Positions 31,657 to 43,076 of a stretch of DNA of 64,000 nt are shown here, one piece after another. The notes beneath the pieces were generated by a model that was given only the letters and a program-made list of their open reading frames with translations, made no database searches and had not been told where the DNA came from. The DNA is taken from positions 744,001 through 808,000 of the forward strand of contig CM074128.1 of NCBI GenBank assembly GCA_037178625.1, in the 5' to 3' direction. The translations under genes and the position numbers were made by a program. Positions within the stretch are counted from its first letter, which is position 1; every line of letters starts with the position of its first letter. This DNA is from Skeletonema tropicum (taxonomy: Eukaryota; Bacillariophyta; Thalassiosirophyceae; Thalassiosirales; Thalassiosiraceae).

Positions 31657-31689
<33 letters not shown>
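31657..31689. repeat. (CT)n microsatellite
   Basis: About 16 CT units. CT-rich tracts can act as promoter or replication-slippage sites, but no gene starts nearby. Confidence 0.9.
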
Positions 31690-31693
<4 letters not shown>

Positions 31694-31849
31694 CAGAAGA
31701 AGTGCGTAGGAAAGATCCACGTCGACAGCATCATCTCCATATCCATTAACAACCATGAAGAAGTCTAGCAGTAGTAACACTCACAATTATTAATATTGTC
31801 AATCGATCATAGACTCCCTCTAGAACTGAATTCAGCTTACCTGGTCATT

Positions 31850-31850
<1 letters not shown>

Positions 31851-31906
<56 letters not shown>
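31851..31906. repeat. (CT)n microsatellite
   Basis: 28 uninterrupted CT units directly after GGTCATTG. Confidence 0.95.
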
Positions 31907-31908
<2 letters not shown>

Positions 31909-33004
31909 CTCTTGCTTCACACAGTAGCAAAGCTGCAATAAGAATAAGTTCTTGTTTTCTGTCACAATCTGCTAAGCAGCTTCTTCTACTTATGAACTTT
32001 CTAACTACTTATAAATGTCTTCCACTCTTCACTGCATCGTTTCGATCTCTGCATTTGATTGGTAACCCAACATGTCGAGAATTGGTCGTTCTTTGTTGGC
32101 CTCACTCGTTGCTTGAACCGAATAAGATTCTGAGAGACATTGAAGCTGCGTTCCAGGTCTACTAGTGTTCTCACTCTCAACAAGACAACATAGACCCTCT
32201 TCACGCATCGATAATTCCAGTCATTGACGAAGATGACGTCTTTGGACATTCCCTGCAGCTTGTGGCCTGTTGTTGCTATGTTTTAGAGTTGACAGGACCC
32301 TGTTTGACCTTGGCCTTGCCCAAGGTTTTCGAATAGTTTCGGTTGCAGAGGGAACTTGATTGTAGCCGGTTCCAGTCCCCTTGCGTGCCCAAGCGGAAAG
32401 GAAGATGTTTTCATTTTTTCATACATCATCTTCCACTAAACTCAACTTCTCTATCTCTTTGAAATTCGACACAGCCAAAGAAGGGGGCAATGGTGCCCTC
32501 TTGCCCCAAGACAAGTACAATTTGGAAACCAGAGACAGCTCTGGTGTTCATATTTTGGTCGTAAATACTCGATTTAGACATATTTGAGATTCCTGAAAGT
32601 CAGATTGATCCCCTTTTCTGCGCCCAAAAAGGGGCAAAATAATGCTTGAATTGAGCTTGCTCTCTGGAAGTCTCTCGAGAGTCTCTAGTTCAAAACAACC
32701 CAAAGCTCATTCCAAAAGCAAGAGTTGATGACATAATATATTATCCGCGGCAAAGAGCTAAACTATAGGTGAGCATAGTTGCGTAGCAGCAGCCTTAAAA
32801 ACAACGTGCGGTCACAGGGGCACTAAGGAAGGCTGAGGAGGGCTGACCCGGCCGCTGCAAAAAATGCCCTAATTGATAATACACAACATGACACGATAGA
32901 AGATATATTATGACACGTCTTGTGAACGACCCTCTTGCTGATGAAATTAAAGTCATTGCAGTGAATCAAAGTATCATTTCGTTGGCAACGCGAGTATTTC
33001 AATT

Positions 33005-33505
33005 TCAGAGGCGGTCAGTTTCGAATAACTTTTTGACGTGCCTCTCTGAAATGACGTCAATAATCCTTGGCATTGACATCTGCTCCCTATTCAATGAGAA
33101 GTTTGGCCGCATCAACTTGTCCCTTATTGCAAGCAACATGGAGCGGCGCAGCCTCACATCCTTGGCATTGACGTCTACTCCTTTTTCAATGAGAAGCTTG
33201 GCCACATCAACATGTCCATTACCGCAAGCAAAATGGAGCGGCGTGCCTTCATCATTACTCTTGGCATTGACATTTGCTCCGTTTTCAATGAGAAGCTTGA
33301 TCACATCAACTTGTCCCTCAAGGCAAGCAATATGGAGCGGCGTAAACCCATCATGATCCATTGCATTGACGTCAGCTCCCTTTTCAATGAGAAGCTTGGC
33401 CATATCAACTTGTCCCGCACCACAAGCGAGATGGAGTTGCGTATGTCCGTAATTATTCCTGGCGTCGACGTCTTTGTAAGAGTAGACTGATGAAGTTGCT
33501 CCCAT
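33005..33505 (-). pseudogene. Ankyrin-repeat gene copy 1, truncated
   Basis: It starts MGATSSVYSYK like copy 2 at 36310, but goes straight into ankyrin repeats, lacking the beta-rich domain of the other copies. About 3.5 repeats of 33 residues follow (TPLHIACLEGQVDVIKLLIE, GTPLHFACGNGHVDVAKLL). The frame breaks after DVNAKD near 33155; in the correct frame a further repeat has a nonsense codon (GAA TAG at about 33095). With both a shift and a stop this copy is most likely dead. Its 5' flank (33506-33720) is shared with the other two copies. Confidence 0.8.
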
Positions 33506-34366
33506 GTGAATGTAGTCTAGAGCTGAGGTATTAATTCCGTATTATAGCTTGTTTAAACAGTGCTAACAGTAACTTGAGTTAGCTTCATCGACTTAATTGA
33601 ATGTTCTCTCATTTGAGTGAAATATATTAGTGTTACCTTCAGCTTGAAAGAGTTGGTTGAAAGAGCTCCCACAAGCTACCCGAAGACTGATCTTGAGTGC
33701 ATACTTATGGGATTGAGCACGAAAGAATAGCTACTTCTCGTTTCTCGTCAATCATGAGAACATCTGAATATCGTAAAATATGATCATTCTCACCTGTAGT
33801 ATCCTCCCCTTAATAATCTATATCTATCTGTCCCTTTTATCATGGGAACCCTCTCATGAAAGACCACGGGAGCAATCATTTGCGCTCGTGCTCTGGTAAT
33901 TTCATAATACATAATTGCATGATCTGTCATGAAAGATGATCGTTGCGCCATACCTCGCGTGAAAAACAAGTGGAAAGCATCGTATGCCATGGTTGAATCA
34001 GATTAGGACTATTTTGTCATTGATTGATCTCGGCACGTATTCATCCAGGTCAAAGGGAAGGATATTATTATGAATGACTGGAACAAATTGATCTATAAAC
34101 CTATATACTCATCAGGAGTAGAAACAGAAACATGACTAGAAAATACAGAGACTAAATAATGAGCAATTAGACTTCAACCCAACTGGCAATATAGCGTTCT
34201 CAAGATCCAGAATGCTCCATCAAACTAGCAATCAGTGCTCCTCTTGATCAATTAATGTCGAGGCCCTTGTCATTCAGCTTTTCTCTAAGATCCAGAATCC
34301 ACATTTTTTTGTACGTCATCTCAATGTCCATTTCATAATGATCATCGTCGTCATCGTCACTATCCC
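33506..34366. other. Intergenic region between ankyrin copies 1 and 2
   Basis: 33506-33720 is a conserved 5' flank shared with the other two copies, including TAGCTTGTTTAAACAGTGC and a GTTACCTTCAGCTTGAA block. The remainder holds no supported gene. Confidence 0.6.
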
Positions 34367-36310
34367 CTACCAGTCCAGTCCGTGAAACAATTTCATCTCC
34401 TCTTTAACCATAAAAATGATCATTTCTTCATTTCCTCCCTTCATGGCCCAACGGAGCGGCGTATCTCCACAATTATCCTTGGCATTGACATCTGCTCCCT
34501 TTTCAATGAGAAGCTCGGCCGCATCAACTTGTCCCTTATTGCAAGCAACGTGGAGCGGCGTAGCCCCGACATTAATCTTGGCATTGACGTCTGCTCCCTT
34601 TTCAATGAGAAGCTTGGCCATGTACAACTTGTCCATTACCACAAACAAAATGGAGCGGCGAACCTCCACCATTATCCTTGGCAGTGAAATCTGCTCCCTT
34701 TTCAATGAGAAGCTTGGCCATATCAACATGTCTTCCAATGCAAGCATAATGGAGCGGCGTGCCTCCATTATTACTCTTGGCATTGACATCTGCACCTTTT
34801 TCAATAAGAAGCTCGGCCGCATCAACATGTCCCTTATTGCAAGCAAAATGGATGGGCGTAAACCCACCATTATTCTTGGCAGTGACGTCTGCTCCCTTTT
34901 CAATGAGAAGCTTGGCCATATCAACTTGTCCATGATCGCAAGCAAAACGGAGCGGCCTATTTCCATCATTATCCTTGGCATTGACATCTGCTCCCTTTCC
35001 AATGAGAAGCTTTGCCACGTCAACATGTCCACGACTGCAAGCTTCATGGAGCGGCGTACCTCCAGGCGTGCCTCCATAAATATTCTTGGCATTGACATCT
35101 GCTCCGTTTTCAATGAGAAGCTCGGCCATATCAACATGTCCCTTATTGCAAGCAAGATGGAGTGGCGAAATCACATCATTTTCCTTGGCAGTGAAATCTG
35201 CTCCCTTTTCAATAAGAAGCTTGGCCATATCAAGTTGTCCCGCACCGCAAGCGAGACGGAGTGGCGAAAACCCATCATTATTCCTGGCAGTGACGTCTGC
35301 TCCCTTTTCAATGAGAAGCTCGGCTACATCAACATTTCTTCCAATGCAAGCATAATGGAGCGTCGTAAAAGCCATCATTATTATCATTAACGTTTGCTCC
35401 CTTTTCAATGAGAAGCTTGACCATATCAAGTTGTCCCGCACCGCAAGCGAGATGGAGCAGCGAATCTCCATCATTATCCTTGGCTTTGACGTCTGCTCCT
35501 TTTTCAATGAGAAGCTTTGCCACATCAACATGTCCCAACCCGCAAGCAATATGGAGCGGCGTAGCCCCGTTATTATTCTTGGCGTTGACATCTGCTCCCT
35601 TTTCAATGTGAAGCTTGGCAATATCAACATGTCCCTTATTGCAAGCAAGATGGATTGGCGTATCTCCATCATTATCCTTTGCATTGACATCTGCTTCAGT
35701 TTTCAATGAGAATCTTTACCGCATCTACATGTCCCCTTACAGGCAAGCATAATGGAGCGGCGTATCTCCATTATTATTCTTGCCGTCGACTTTTGCCCCG
35801 TTATCAATTAAGAGCTTGATCGCATCAATCCGACCATTAGCGCAAGCCCAATGAAGCAGGATGAAGCGGCGTGTTAGTGTTATGATCATCCGGTTCACTA
35901 TCGAGATCCAGATCCCACCCATTCAAAAAAACACGCAAAGATTGGTCTTCAGATCCAGGATTGTCCTGATTGTCGAGTCTTACTTGAATTGTATGGCCAT
36001 TTCCGCATAGGATATCTGCCTTGTCGGAGGTAGGATTCCCATACCACTCGCCGAGGAGTTTGGAGGAGTTGAAATCAATATCTGAATTTGGACTAGCCCA
36101 GACTTGAGTCTTTTCCTTATTAATTTGAGTGACATATCGAACAGCGATACTTCCTCCTGGATCTCCACTTTCTCTTAAACTTCCTGTTTGATCTCCACTC
36201 AACACCCAATGCACGAACAGGATCCGTTCCTCCCCATTCTTTTGCCATGATTTCTGGCTGTTCCGGAGCTGTTCGCCTTTGTAAGAGTAGACTGATGAAG
36301 TTGCTCCCAT
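34367..36310 (-). pseudogene. Ankyrin-repeat gene copy 2, multiply frameshifted
   Basis: The N-terminus MGATSSVYSYKGE is followed by an unknown beta-rich domain of about 140 residues (ERILFVHWVLSGDQTG, GGSIAVRYVTQ, LLGEWYGNPTSDKADILCG). About 14 ankyrin repeats of the form DNDGDTPLHLACNKGHVDVA KLLIEKGADVNAK follow, ending RWAMKGGNEEMIIFMVKEE. At least four frame changes (near 35870, 35735, 35360 and 34635) are needed to read it through. Gly2 and Ser6 form an N-myristoylation motif. It forms an inverted head-to-head pair with copy 3 at 37236. The damage is not confined to homopolymers, so it is probably a pseudogene. Confidence 0.8.
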
Positions 36311-37235
36311 GTGAATGTAGTCTAGAGCTGAGGTATTCCGGATAATATAGCTTGTTTAAACAGTGCTAACGGTAAGTTAGTTAGCTTCATCGACTTAATT
36401 GAATATCTTATTTGAGTGATCTATTTTTGAGTGTTACCTTCAGCTTGAACGAGTTGGTCGAAAGAGCTCCCATAAGTGCAATCAAGAACCCGAAGACTGA
36501 TCCTGAGTGAAGATGGGATTGAGCACGACAGACACGACAGAATAGATACTTCTTGTTTCTCTTTAATTCTAAGAAAATCTGATTGACTTAAATTATAATC
36601 TTGAGTACTTACTTATGAAAATATAAGTGAGCAAGGCTCAGATTCCTTCCTCAGATGCTTCTAATGAAGTTGATGCTTTTAATCAAGACCATCACAGCCA
36701 TTCAATGGTAGTAAACGTACAGCCGACCTAACAACAAAGAAGCCGAAGCCGAAGAAACCGCCGCACATGAGGCCTCGACAATGCAGCCACTTGCTAGTCC
36801 AATTCATGTGTAGGTATGAGCGCAAATTATTTCTCCCACACTTAACACTAACCTTTCGTCTTGGTGGTTCTTTCATGAAGGGTTCCTACCTATGATGGGG
36901 ACAGATGCTACTGGGCAGGTGGGATATTCAGATAATGATTGTATATTTTACGATATTCAGATCTTCTCGTGGTTCACGAGAAAAGAGAAGTATCTATTCT
37001 GTCATGCTCAATTCCATCCTCATTCAGCATCAGTCTTCGGGTTCTCGGTTGCACTTGTTGGAGCTCTTTCAACCAACTCGTTCAAGCTGAAGGTAACACT
37101 CATGTATAGTTCACTCAAATAAGATAACATTCAATTACATCGATGAAGCTAAATCAACTTACCGTTAGCACTGTTTAAACAAGCTATATAATACGGAATT
37201 CATAACTCAGCGACTAGAGACATTATTGCAATCAC
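36311..37235. other. Shared bidirectional 5' region of ankyrin copies 2 and 3
   Basis: 36311-36560 and 36985-37235 are inverted copies of one another: TAGCTTGTTTAAACAGTGC and GTGTTACCTTCAGCTTGAAC each occur in both orientations. The pair therefore arose by inverted duplication that included the promoter. The unique middle (about 36600-36960) has no supported gene. Confidence 0.7.
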
Positions 37236-38688
37236 ATGGAAGCAACTTCATCAGTCTATTCTTACAAAGGCGAACATCTCCGGAACAGTCCGAAATCATG
37301 GCAACAGAATGGGGAGGAAAGGATCCTCTTCGGGCATTGGGTGTTGAGTGGAGATCAAACAGGAAGTGTATTAGAAAGTGGAGATCCAGGAGGAAGTATC
37401 GCTGTTCGATATGTTATTCAAAATAATAAGGAAAAGACTCAAGTCTGGGCTAGTCCAAATTCAGATATTGATTTGAACTCCAAACCTCTCGGCGAGTGGT
37501 ATGGGAATCCTACCTCCGACAAGGCAGATATCCTATGCGGAAATGGCCATACAATTCAAGTAAGACTTGGCAATTCAGACAATCCTGGATCTGAAGACCA
37601 GTCTTTGCGTGTCATTTTGAACGGGAGAGATCTCGATAGTGAACCGGATGATCATAACACTAACACGCCGCTTCATCTGCTTCATTGGGCTTGCGCTAAT
37701 GGTCGGATTGATGCGATCAAGCTCTTAATTGATAACGGGGCAAAAGTCGACGGCAAGAATAATAATGGAGATACGCCGCTCCATTATGCTTGCTGTAAGG
37801 GGCATGTAGATGCGGTAAAGCTTCTCATTGAAAATGAAGCAGATGTCAATGCCAAGGATAATGATGGAGATACGCCGCTCCGTTATGCTTGCAATAAGGG
37901 ACATGTTGATGTGGCAGAAATTCTCATTAAAAATGGAGCAGACGTTAATGCCAAGAATAATGATGGACTCACGCCGCTCCATACTTGCTTGCGGGTTGGG
38001 ACATGTTGATGTGGCAAAGCTTCTCATTGAAAAGGGAGCAAACATTAATGCCAAGAATAATAATGGAGATACGCCGCTCCATCTCGCTTGCGGTCTTGGA
38101 CAAGTTGATATGGCCAAGCTTCTCATTGAAAAGGGAGCAGATGTCACTGCCAAGAATTATGTCGGGGCTACGCCGATCCATCTCGCTTGCAATAAGGGAC
38201 ATGTTGATGCGGCCGAGCTTCTCATTAAAAAGAGAGCAAACGTTAATGCCAAGGATAATGATGGAGATACGCCGCTCCATATTGCTTGCCTTTGGATACA
38301 AGTTGATGTGGCCAAGCTTCTCATTGAAAAGAGAGCAGATTTCACTGCCAAGAATGAAAATGGAGATACGCCGCTCCATCTCGCTTGCGGTCTTGGAGAA
38401 GTTGATATGGCCAAGCTTCTCATTGAAAAGGGAGCAGATGTCAATGCCAAGAATAATATCGGGGCTATGCCGATCCATTTTGCTTGCAATCAGGGACATG
38501 TTGATGTGGCCGAGCTTCTCATTGAAAAGGGAGCAGATGTCAATGCCAAGGATAATGATGGAGATACTCCGCTCCGTTGGGCCATGGCGGGAGGCAAAGA
38601 AGAAATGGTCATTTTTATGGTTAAAGAGGAGATGAAAGTGAAAGTGTTAGAGATAGAGACCACCTTCACCTTAGAAGATCTTGATTGA
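37236..38688 (+). CDS. Ankyrin-repeat protein copy 3, one frame break
   Basis: ATG 37236 opens MEATSSVYSYKGE, then the same beta-rich domain as copy 2 (residues about 15-140; HWVLSGDQTGSVLESGDPGG, TIQVRLGN), then ten or so 33-residue ankyrin repeats and a C-terminal cap ending TFTLEDLD. One inserted base in CCATACTTGCTTGCGG near 37981 shifts the frame; without it the protein is about 480 residues. Ankyrin stacks bind partner proteins. Here Gly2 is replaced by Glu, so the N-myristoylation motif of copies 1 and 2 is lost. This is the best preserved of the three. Confidence 0.8.
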
Positions 38689-39245
38689 AAGCACAGACGG
38701 GACTGATAGGGCCGTGGAAGAAGGGCAAAGCAATCGCGAAAGAAGGAGCAATAGAAATCATAAGGTAAGGGTTAGGTTGGAAGTCTTGGAGGGTATTATC
38801 TTTTGATAAGAGAATCTTTGTTCCAAGCTTTGTTAGAAATAACAAGATATTATGTATAGCTTCTTCATTCATCTGAACTTTGAAGTCTTTGTTGATAGAT
38901 CATGCAATTATGTTACATAGAGAGGATAAATCAAAGAAAAAATAGTCTAGTCAGATTCAACTTGCCGTCGGAAATGGTTTATTGCCCCTCTTCACTGCAC
39001 AGTAGCGTTGATATAAGAAAAATATTTCAAAATTGTTGTCAAAGAGTAATGTTTCGTACGACGTAATCGGGCGATTGAGCGGTTACCAAGGCATTAATGC
39101 CTCCCTATGGATATTTAGGCTCGATTGTTGCGTCGTGGTTTCATCGTAAATGTTGGCAACGATGATTACCGAAGGCAATAGTCTACGACATCAGTTGCAT
39201 CGAACAATTTCCGTTGCGTCGTGGGCAAGGCTATTTTCATGCGAC
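38689..39245. other. Intergenic region
   Basis: No gene supported. A short stretch around 39097-39125 (CCTCCCTATGGATAT then CTCGATTG) resembles the minus strand of 43080-43110. Confidence 0.4.
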
Positions 39246-39444
39246 AGCTGGCGTTTTAAACGCCAGTAGACTCACCGTCGCACTTTTTAAATATTTGACT
39301 GAACGCTAATAAAACTCGCTTAAAGCAAGTAAACAAGCTTGACTTTAGACCTCTGGAAATCATCCATCGGAACCCCTACGGAGAAAAGTAGCGGTAGGAA
39401 TCTATTCTCCATCCAAAACGGTAAGGCAATATACCATATCAACC

Positions 39445-40131
39445 ATGAGGGGAGGGCGTAATTCGGGCGGTAGAGGCTCTCGAAGTAAGAGGTCTCGCAA
39501 TGATCAGGAATTGACTGATGGTGAGGCACGTCTTCGTGCTAGGTCGGCTGCAGCGGAGGAAAGAAGTAGTGTACCCCCTCCAAATGAATCTGAACAAGTT
39601 GCTGCTCCCAATGATGGCTTGGAGTGCGCCTGCTGTAACAAGGCAATCGCAAATACCGATGATCATGTCTTCATTACGCCATGCGAGCATTATTATGATG
39701 TTGTCGTCCAATGAAGATGAAGAGGCAGTTTGCCCGGAGGAGTCAATCTTCCAGCGGAGTCTCCGTCTTCAATCATGGGATGAGAGGCTGGAAGAATACT
39801 TTATCACGTACTACATGACAATTATAATGCTGTTGAAAGATCTGAGAAAGGACTTGCGAAGGTAAAGACTGCGATGAAAGATCTGAAGGCAGCAGTGGAA
39901 TTGGATACGAAACTTGCAACTACAACAAGCGCACAAGATCTAAAGCCAAGAGAGTGCAAAAAAGTTTTGCTTCTGGTAGAGATAGATCGCATGACCAAGC
40001 GAGATAAATTGAGGACGAAAAAGAAAGTGAAGATTCCAGTGCACAAGATGGACTTGAACACAAAGAAAGATACTATTATTGAGTTCCTCATTAAATGGCG
40101 TCAAAAGAGTTCAAAGCTTATCCAAAGCTAG
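39445..40131 (+). pseudogene. Frameshifted protein with Cys pair, inside TIR element
   Basis: ATG 39445 opens an Arg/Gly/Ser-rich tail, then CACCNKAIANTDDHVFITPC, the beginning of a RING- or B-box-like zinc-binding motif. The frame is lost near 39715. A later frame (about 39795-40131) is coherent and highly charged (KGLAKVKTAMKDLKAAVELD, MTKRDKLRTKKKVKIPVHK). It may be a zinc-finger/coiled-coil gene with introns or indels. No function can be given. Confidence 0.45.
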
Positions 40132-40300
40132 CACAAGAGCTGAAGGATGGACTTTTGACGAGGCAGAGTGAATCTATTTGTGTGACACATGCATCCAAAA
40201 AGAAGCTTATGGAGTCGGAGTTCTTCTCTCTAGGCAAGCATCTACGCGAAAAGGGAGACACATACTCATGATAGCAATCTATATAATAGTTAATTAGTTC

Positions 40301-41552
40301 CTAGGACGTAAAGGCCGAGTCTGAGTTGCAGCAGCTGAACCAAGCTTGGTAAGAACTTTCGGTACTCTCACCCTCTAGACTTCTTCTCCGCCGCATATTA
40401 CTCGTCAGTCTCTTTAACGCTGCTTTTGTACTGGGTCGAACTGGCTCCTGATGCTGCTCAAAGAGACTACGAAGACTTTCAACGGCACCTGCATGGAACA
40501 TCATACGGTGTAAATCATCCCACTCACTCTTTAATCCAATAATCCCAACTTTAATGTCGGGCGAAGGCGCATCATTAGCATTCATAGTATTATTCTTGTT
40601 TTGTCCACAAAGTCTACCGATTCGTTGGTACGCAACAGTGTTTAGACTGATAACAACTTGTGAATTCTTTGCATCCGCACCAGCCTCAGCAACAGCTGAA
40701 CGCCGATTCTTCTAACTTCCAGGCTGTCTTGTCCATCAATTGGCGAACAATAGCAGGCTTAGTATCCACTTTGCGCCGTTTGTTCTTGTTAGATGATAGG
40801 GCCTTGGCAGACGCCGAAGCATCACTATGGTTACATCTTCTTGTAAACGACTCATTCTCTCCTTGGCCGCATTCTCCCTCCTAACGGTATGACGGTCGTC
40901 ACGAGCCCTCTTCAATTTAGCAGACTCATCTACCTGATGCCTGCGTCTTTTCCTTGGGCGCTCGCTTCTTCTTCTTCTTTGGAGGAGGGACAACTTCCGT
41001 CGATATCTGTTGCTGCGCCTTCTCCGTACTAGTTCGCTTTCTCTTTCCTCTGCCTCCTCCCATGTCAATCTCTGCAAGAGCCCTCACTGCAGCTTGTTCC
41101 TCGCGCTGCTAAGATTCCAAAATACGGTTAATTGTGGACAATTGCTGCCGGTCTGTGAGCAGTCGCCATTGTCGGACTGCTCTCGCCTTCCCTGTAGGAG
41201 TTCTCCTCAAAGAAAGCACCTCGGTAGGGATATCATGCGTCCCCTTTCCTTCATGGCGAGGGAATACCTCATTGATTGAATCGTTAGAACTAAAGTCACA
41301 ACGTGCATTCGTATCAGCCAGACTTTCGTTGCCCGTGATGCGGCTGACTCGCGATGCACTCGCATCATTCGCAGCTTGTTGCTTCGCCGACGGCTTCAAC
41401 ACTCGACCAGTTCGGGACGTCTTCTTTGGAGCCTCAGTGCTCGATGAGTTGACCACCTCCAACTCTGCAATAGGGGTGGTTTCCCTACCGTTTTGGATGG
41501 AGAGTTCGTTACAATCCTTGGATTGATCGGTCGGTTGAGTTTTGGCTGACAT
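40301..41552 (-). pseudogene. Frameshifted basic protein inside TIR element
   Basis: ATG 41552 opens MSAKTQPTDQSKDCNELS and runs through a Ser/Ala-rich stretch to a TAG near 41110. The next open part reads QREEQAAVRALAEIDMGGGR and PPPKKKKRAPKEK, a nuclear-localisation-like basic run. Further pieces in shifting frames end with WDDLHRMMFHAGAVESLRSL and a Ser-rich C-terminus at 40301. It looks like one nuclear DNA- or RNA-binding type protein broken by several shifts. Family unknown. Confidence 0.4.
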
Positions 41553-41662
41553 CGGAGGTCGGAATGATTGAGATGTTTACTAGCGTTATGCGAATTTATC
41601 TAGTGCTCGGCAAATCTTTAAAAAGTGCGACGGTGAGTCTACTGGCGTTTAAAACGCCAGCT

Positions 41663-42330
41663 CCCCCCCCCGAATTTTCTCCTAGGATACGTCAAACTAA
41701 AGGGTGTTTTTTCGAAGGATATCTGAGAACTGGCTTCTCCGCACAATGAATTAAAAGTTCCGCTTGGTACAGTGTCGATTTTGTACTACTAGGCAGTCCT
41801 AGAATGTCATCATGTTGGATATGTTTTTACTTGAGTTTTTGAATGCTGGTGGAGAAAGCTCTCATCCACCTACAATACAGGTCTCGGTTCTCGGTTATCT
41901 CTACCCAGCGATTAATTAATCTCGACTAAATTAGAAAAATATTGAGACACCTACCTGACTTCGAAAAGTTCCGTCACCCCTGGAGGGGCTGACATACATA
42001 AGAAGAATCTCAGACCCCATGTTGACGAGGTCACGAGGGGTCCGGAGCCCCAAGGATAAAAAATTACAAGAACAGAAAATTTCTAAAAGAGCCCATAAAG
42101 AGCCAAATTGTCTCATAAACAGAAAACGCTTCTCAGTTATCAGAAAATGCTTCTCATTTACCAGAAAATGCTTCTCATTTACCAGAAAATTGATATGGTA
42201 GTCCCGTTAGTGTCGCCAGTGACTGGAAAAGTTGGCAATAAAAGAAGGGTGAAAACGAGGTCACGAGGGTCCAGGGGTGCAACTTGACTTTTTCGGAAGA
42301 GGGGTAAATCGAGGTCACGAGGGTCTTGAT
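41663..42330. other. Repeat-rich non-coding region
   Basis: Contains three near-identical 21-bp units of the type CTTCTCATTTACCAGAAAATG (about 42128-42190) and three GAGGTCACGAGGG units (about 42027, 42257, 42311). AGGGGCTGACATA at about 41984 is inverted at about 42763, which suggests an older element whose interior was hit by the MITE at 42331. Confidence 0.55.
42128..42190. repeat. 21-bp tandem repeat, three units
   Basis: Units CTTCTCAGTTATCAGAAAAT, CTTCTCATTTACCAGAAAAT and a third copy follow one another directly. Non-coding. Confidence 0.8.
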
Positions 42331-42714
42331 CAGGGCTGTATACCACTCCGTACCCACCGAAAAAATACCTAGGTATCAGGTATTTTTGGGTATTGGGTGT
42401 AACTATTGCGCACGTACGTGCTCGATTTCTGTATGGGTACTTACCTGATACGTACGTACCTAAGGGTAACTACCTTCTGGGTACTCCTAATCAGGTACAA
42501 AAGAGCTCGAAATACCCGTAAAATAGCGAAATTTAACACTGAAGTGGCCGAAATTCTTCAGAAAAAGTACCCATTCAAGGACCTAAATCGCACCTAACTG
42601 GGTCACCTAGGTAATGGGTACGTAACCAGGTTATACGTACCCAGTCGAAAATACGAATGGGTATTACCCAATACGTAGGTACCTACGTTTTTTCGGAGTA
42701 GGTGTACAGCCCTG
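42331..42714. mobile_element. hAT-type MITE
   Basis: The ends CAGGGCTGTATACC (left) and GGTGTACAGCCCTG (right) are inverted repeats, differing at one base. The 8-bp target duplication GTCTTGAT is present at 42323-42330 and 42715-42722. The interior is made of GGGTA/TACCC and CCTAGGTA motifs and has no transposase. CAGGG ends and 8-bp duplications match the nested MITE at 2279-2838, so the two belong to related families. Confidence 0.92.
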
Positions 42715-42801
42715 GTCTTGATAGGAGGAAAAATCCTCCAAGGTGGGGTAGAAAATTTTTTTTATGTCAGCCCCTCCCACCCCTCGCAAAAATCACACAC
42801 A

Positions 42802-42978
42802 ATGGCACAAACTTCAAAAAAATCCTCAACCATAGACACTATACAGCGGAGAACATCTCCTACCACTACACCAGTACACGGCAAACCCTCCGCGTTTTTT
42901 TACAGTAGCTTCATCATATACCACCCGACCCCTGCGCAGAAAACGCAGAGCATTGGCTACGATTCATTCGTTCAATAA
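42802..42978 (+). CDS. Possible 58-residue peptide
   Basis: ATG 42802 opens a Ser/Thr-rich frame (MAQTSKKSSTIDTIQRRTS) ending FVQ. The composition is protein-like but there is no domain or neighbour support. Confidence 0.2.
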   Translation: MAQTSKKSSTIDTIQRRTSPTTTPVHGKPSAFFYSSFIIYHPTPAQKTQSIGYDSFVQ

Positions 42979-43076
42979 AAAGTTTCGTGCGCGAAGTTTC
43001 CTAATGAAACATTGCCGTTTATGTCGGAGGGAGAGTCATGCCGGTGCATAACCCATGGAGACATAAAGCATGAGCC

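Larger units (their letters stand above)
31255..33004. other. Gene-poor region with CT microsatellites
   Basis: No coding sequence is supported across 1.7 kb. Two CT dinucleotide runs (listed separately) lie 160 bp apart. Short open frames here are products of the CT runs or have no coding character. Confidence 0.55.
39246..41662. mobile_element. TIR element of unknown family with palindromic ends
   Basis: The ends are inverted repeats of about 46 bp (39246-39291 and 41617-41662) reading AGCTGGCGTTTTAAACGCC, then AGTAGACTCACCGTCGCACT and TTTTAAA. The outer 20 bases are themselves a palindrome (TGGCG-TTTTAAA-CGCCA). TA dinucleotides at the palindrome/GACTCACC border could mark the true insertion site. 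It carries two convergent, frameshifted genes (39445-40131 plus and 40301-41552 minus) with no transposase motif I can name. Confidence 0.75.

Noticed and set aside
31657..31906. CT runs as possible CRISPR or regulatory array
   Set aside because: They are simple dinucleotide microsatellites without spacers.
34416..35390. 324-codon antisense frame over ankyrin copy 2
   Set aside because: It follows from the 99-bp repeat period; the sense strand encodes clear ankyrin repeats.
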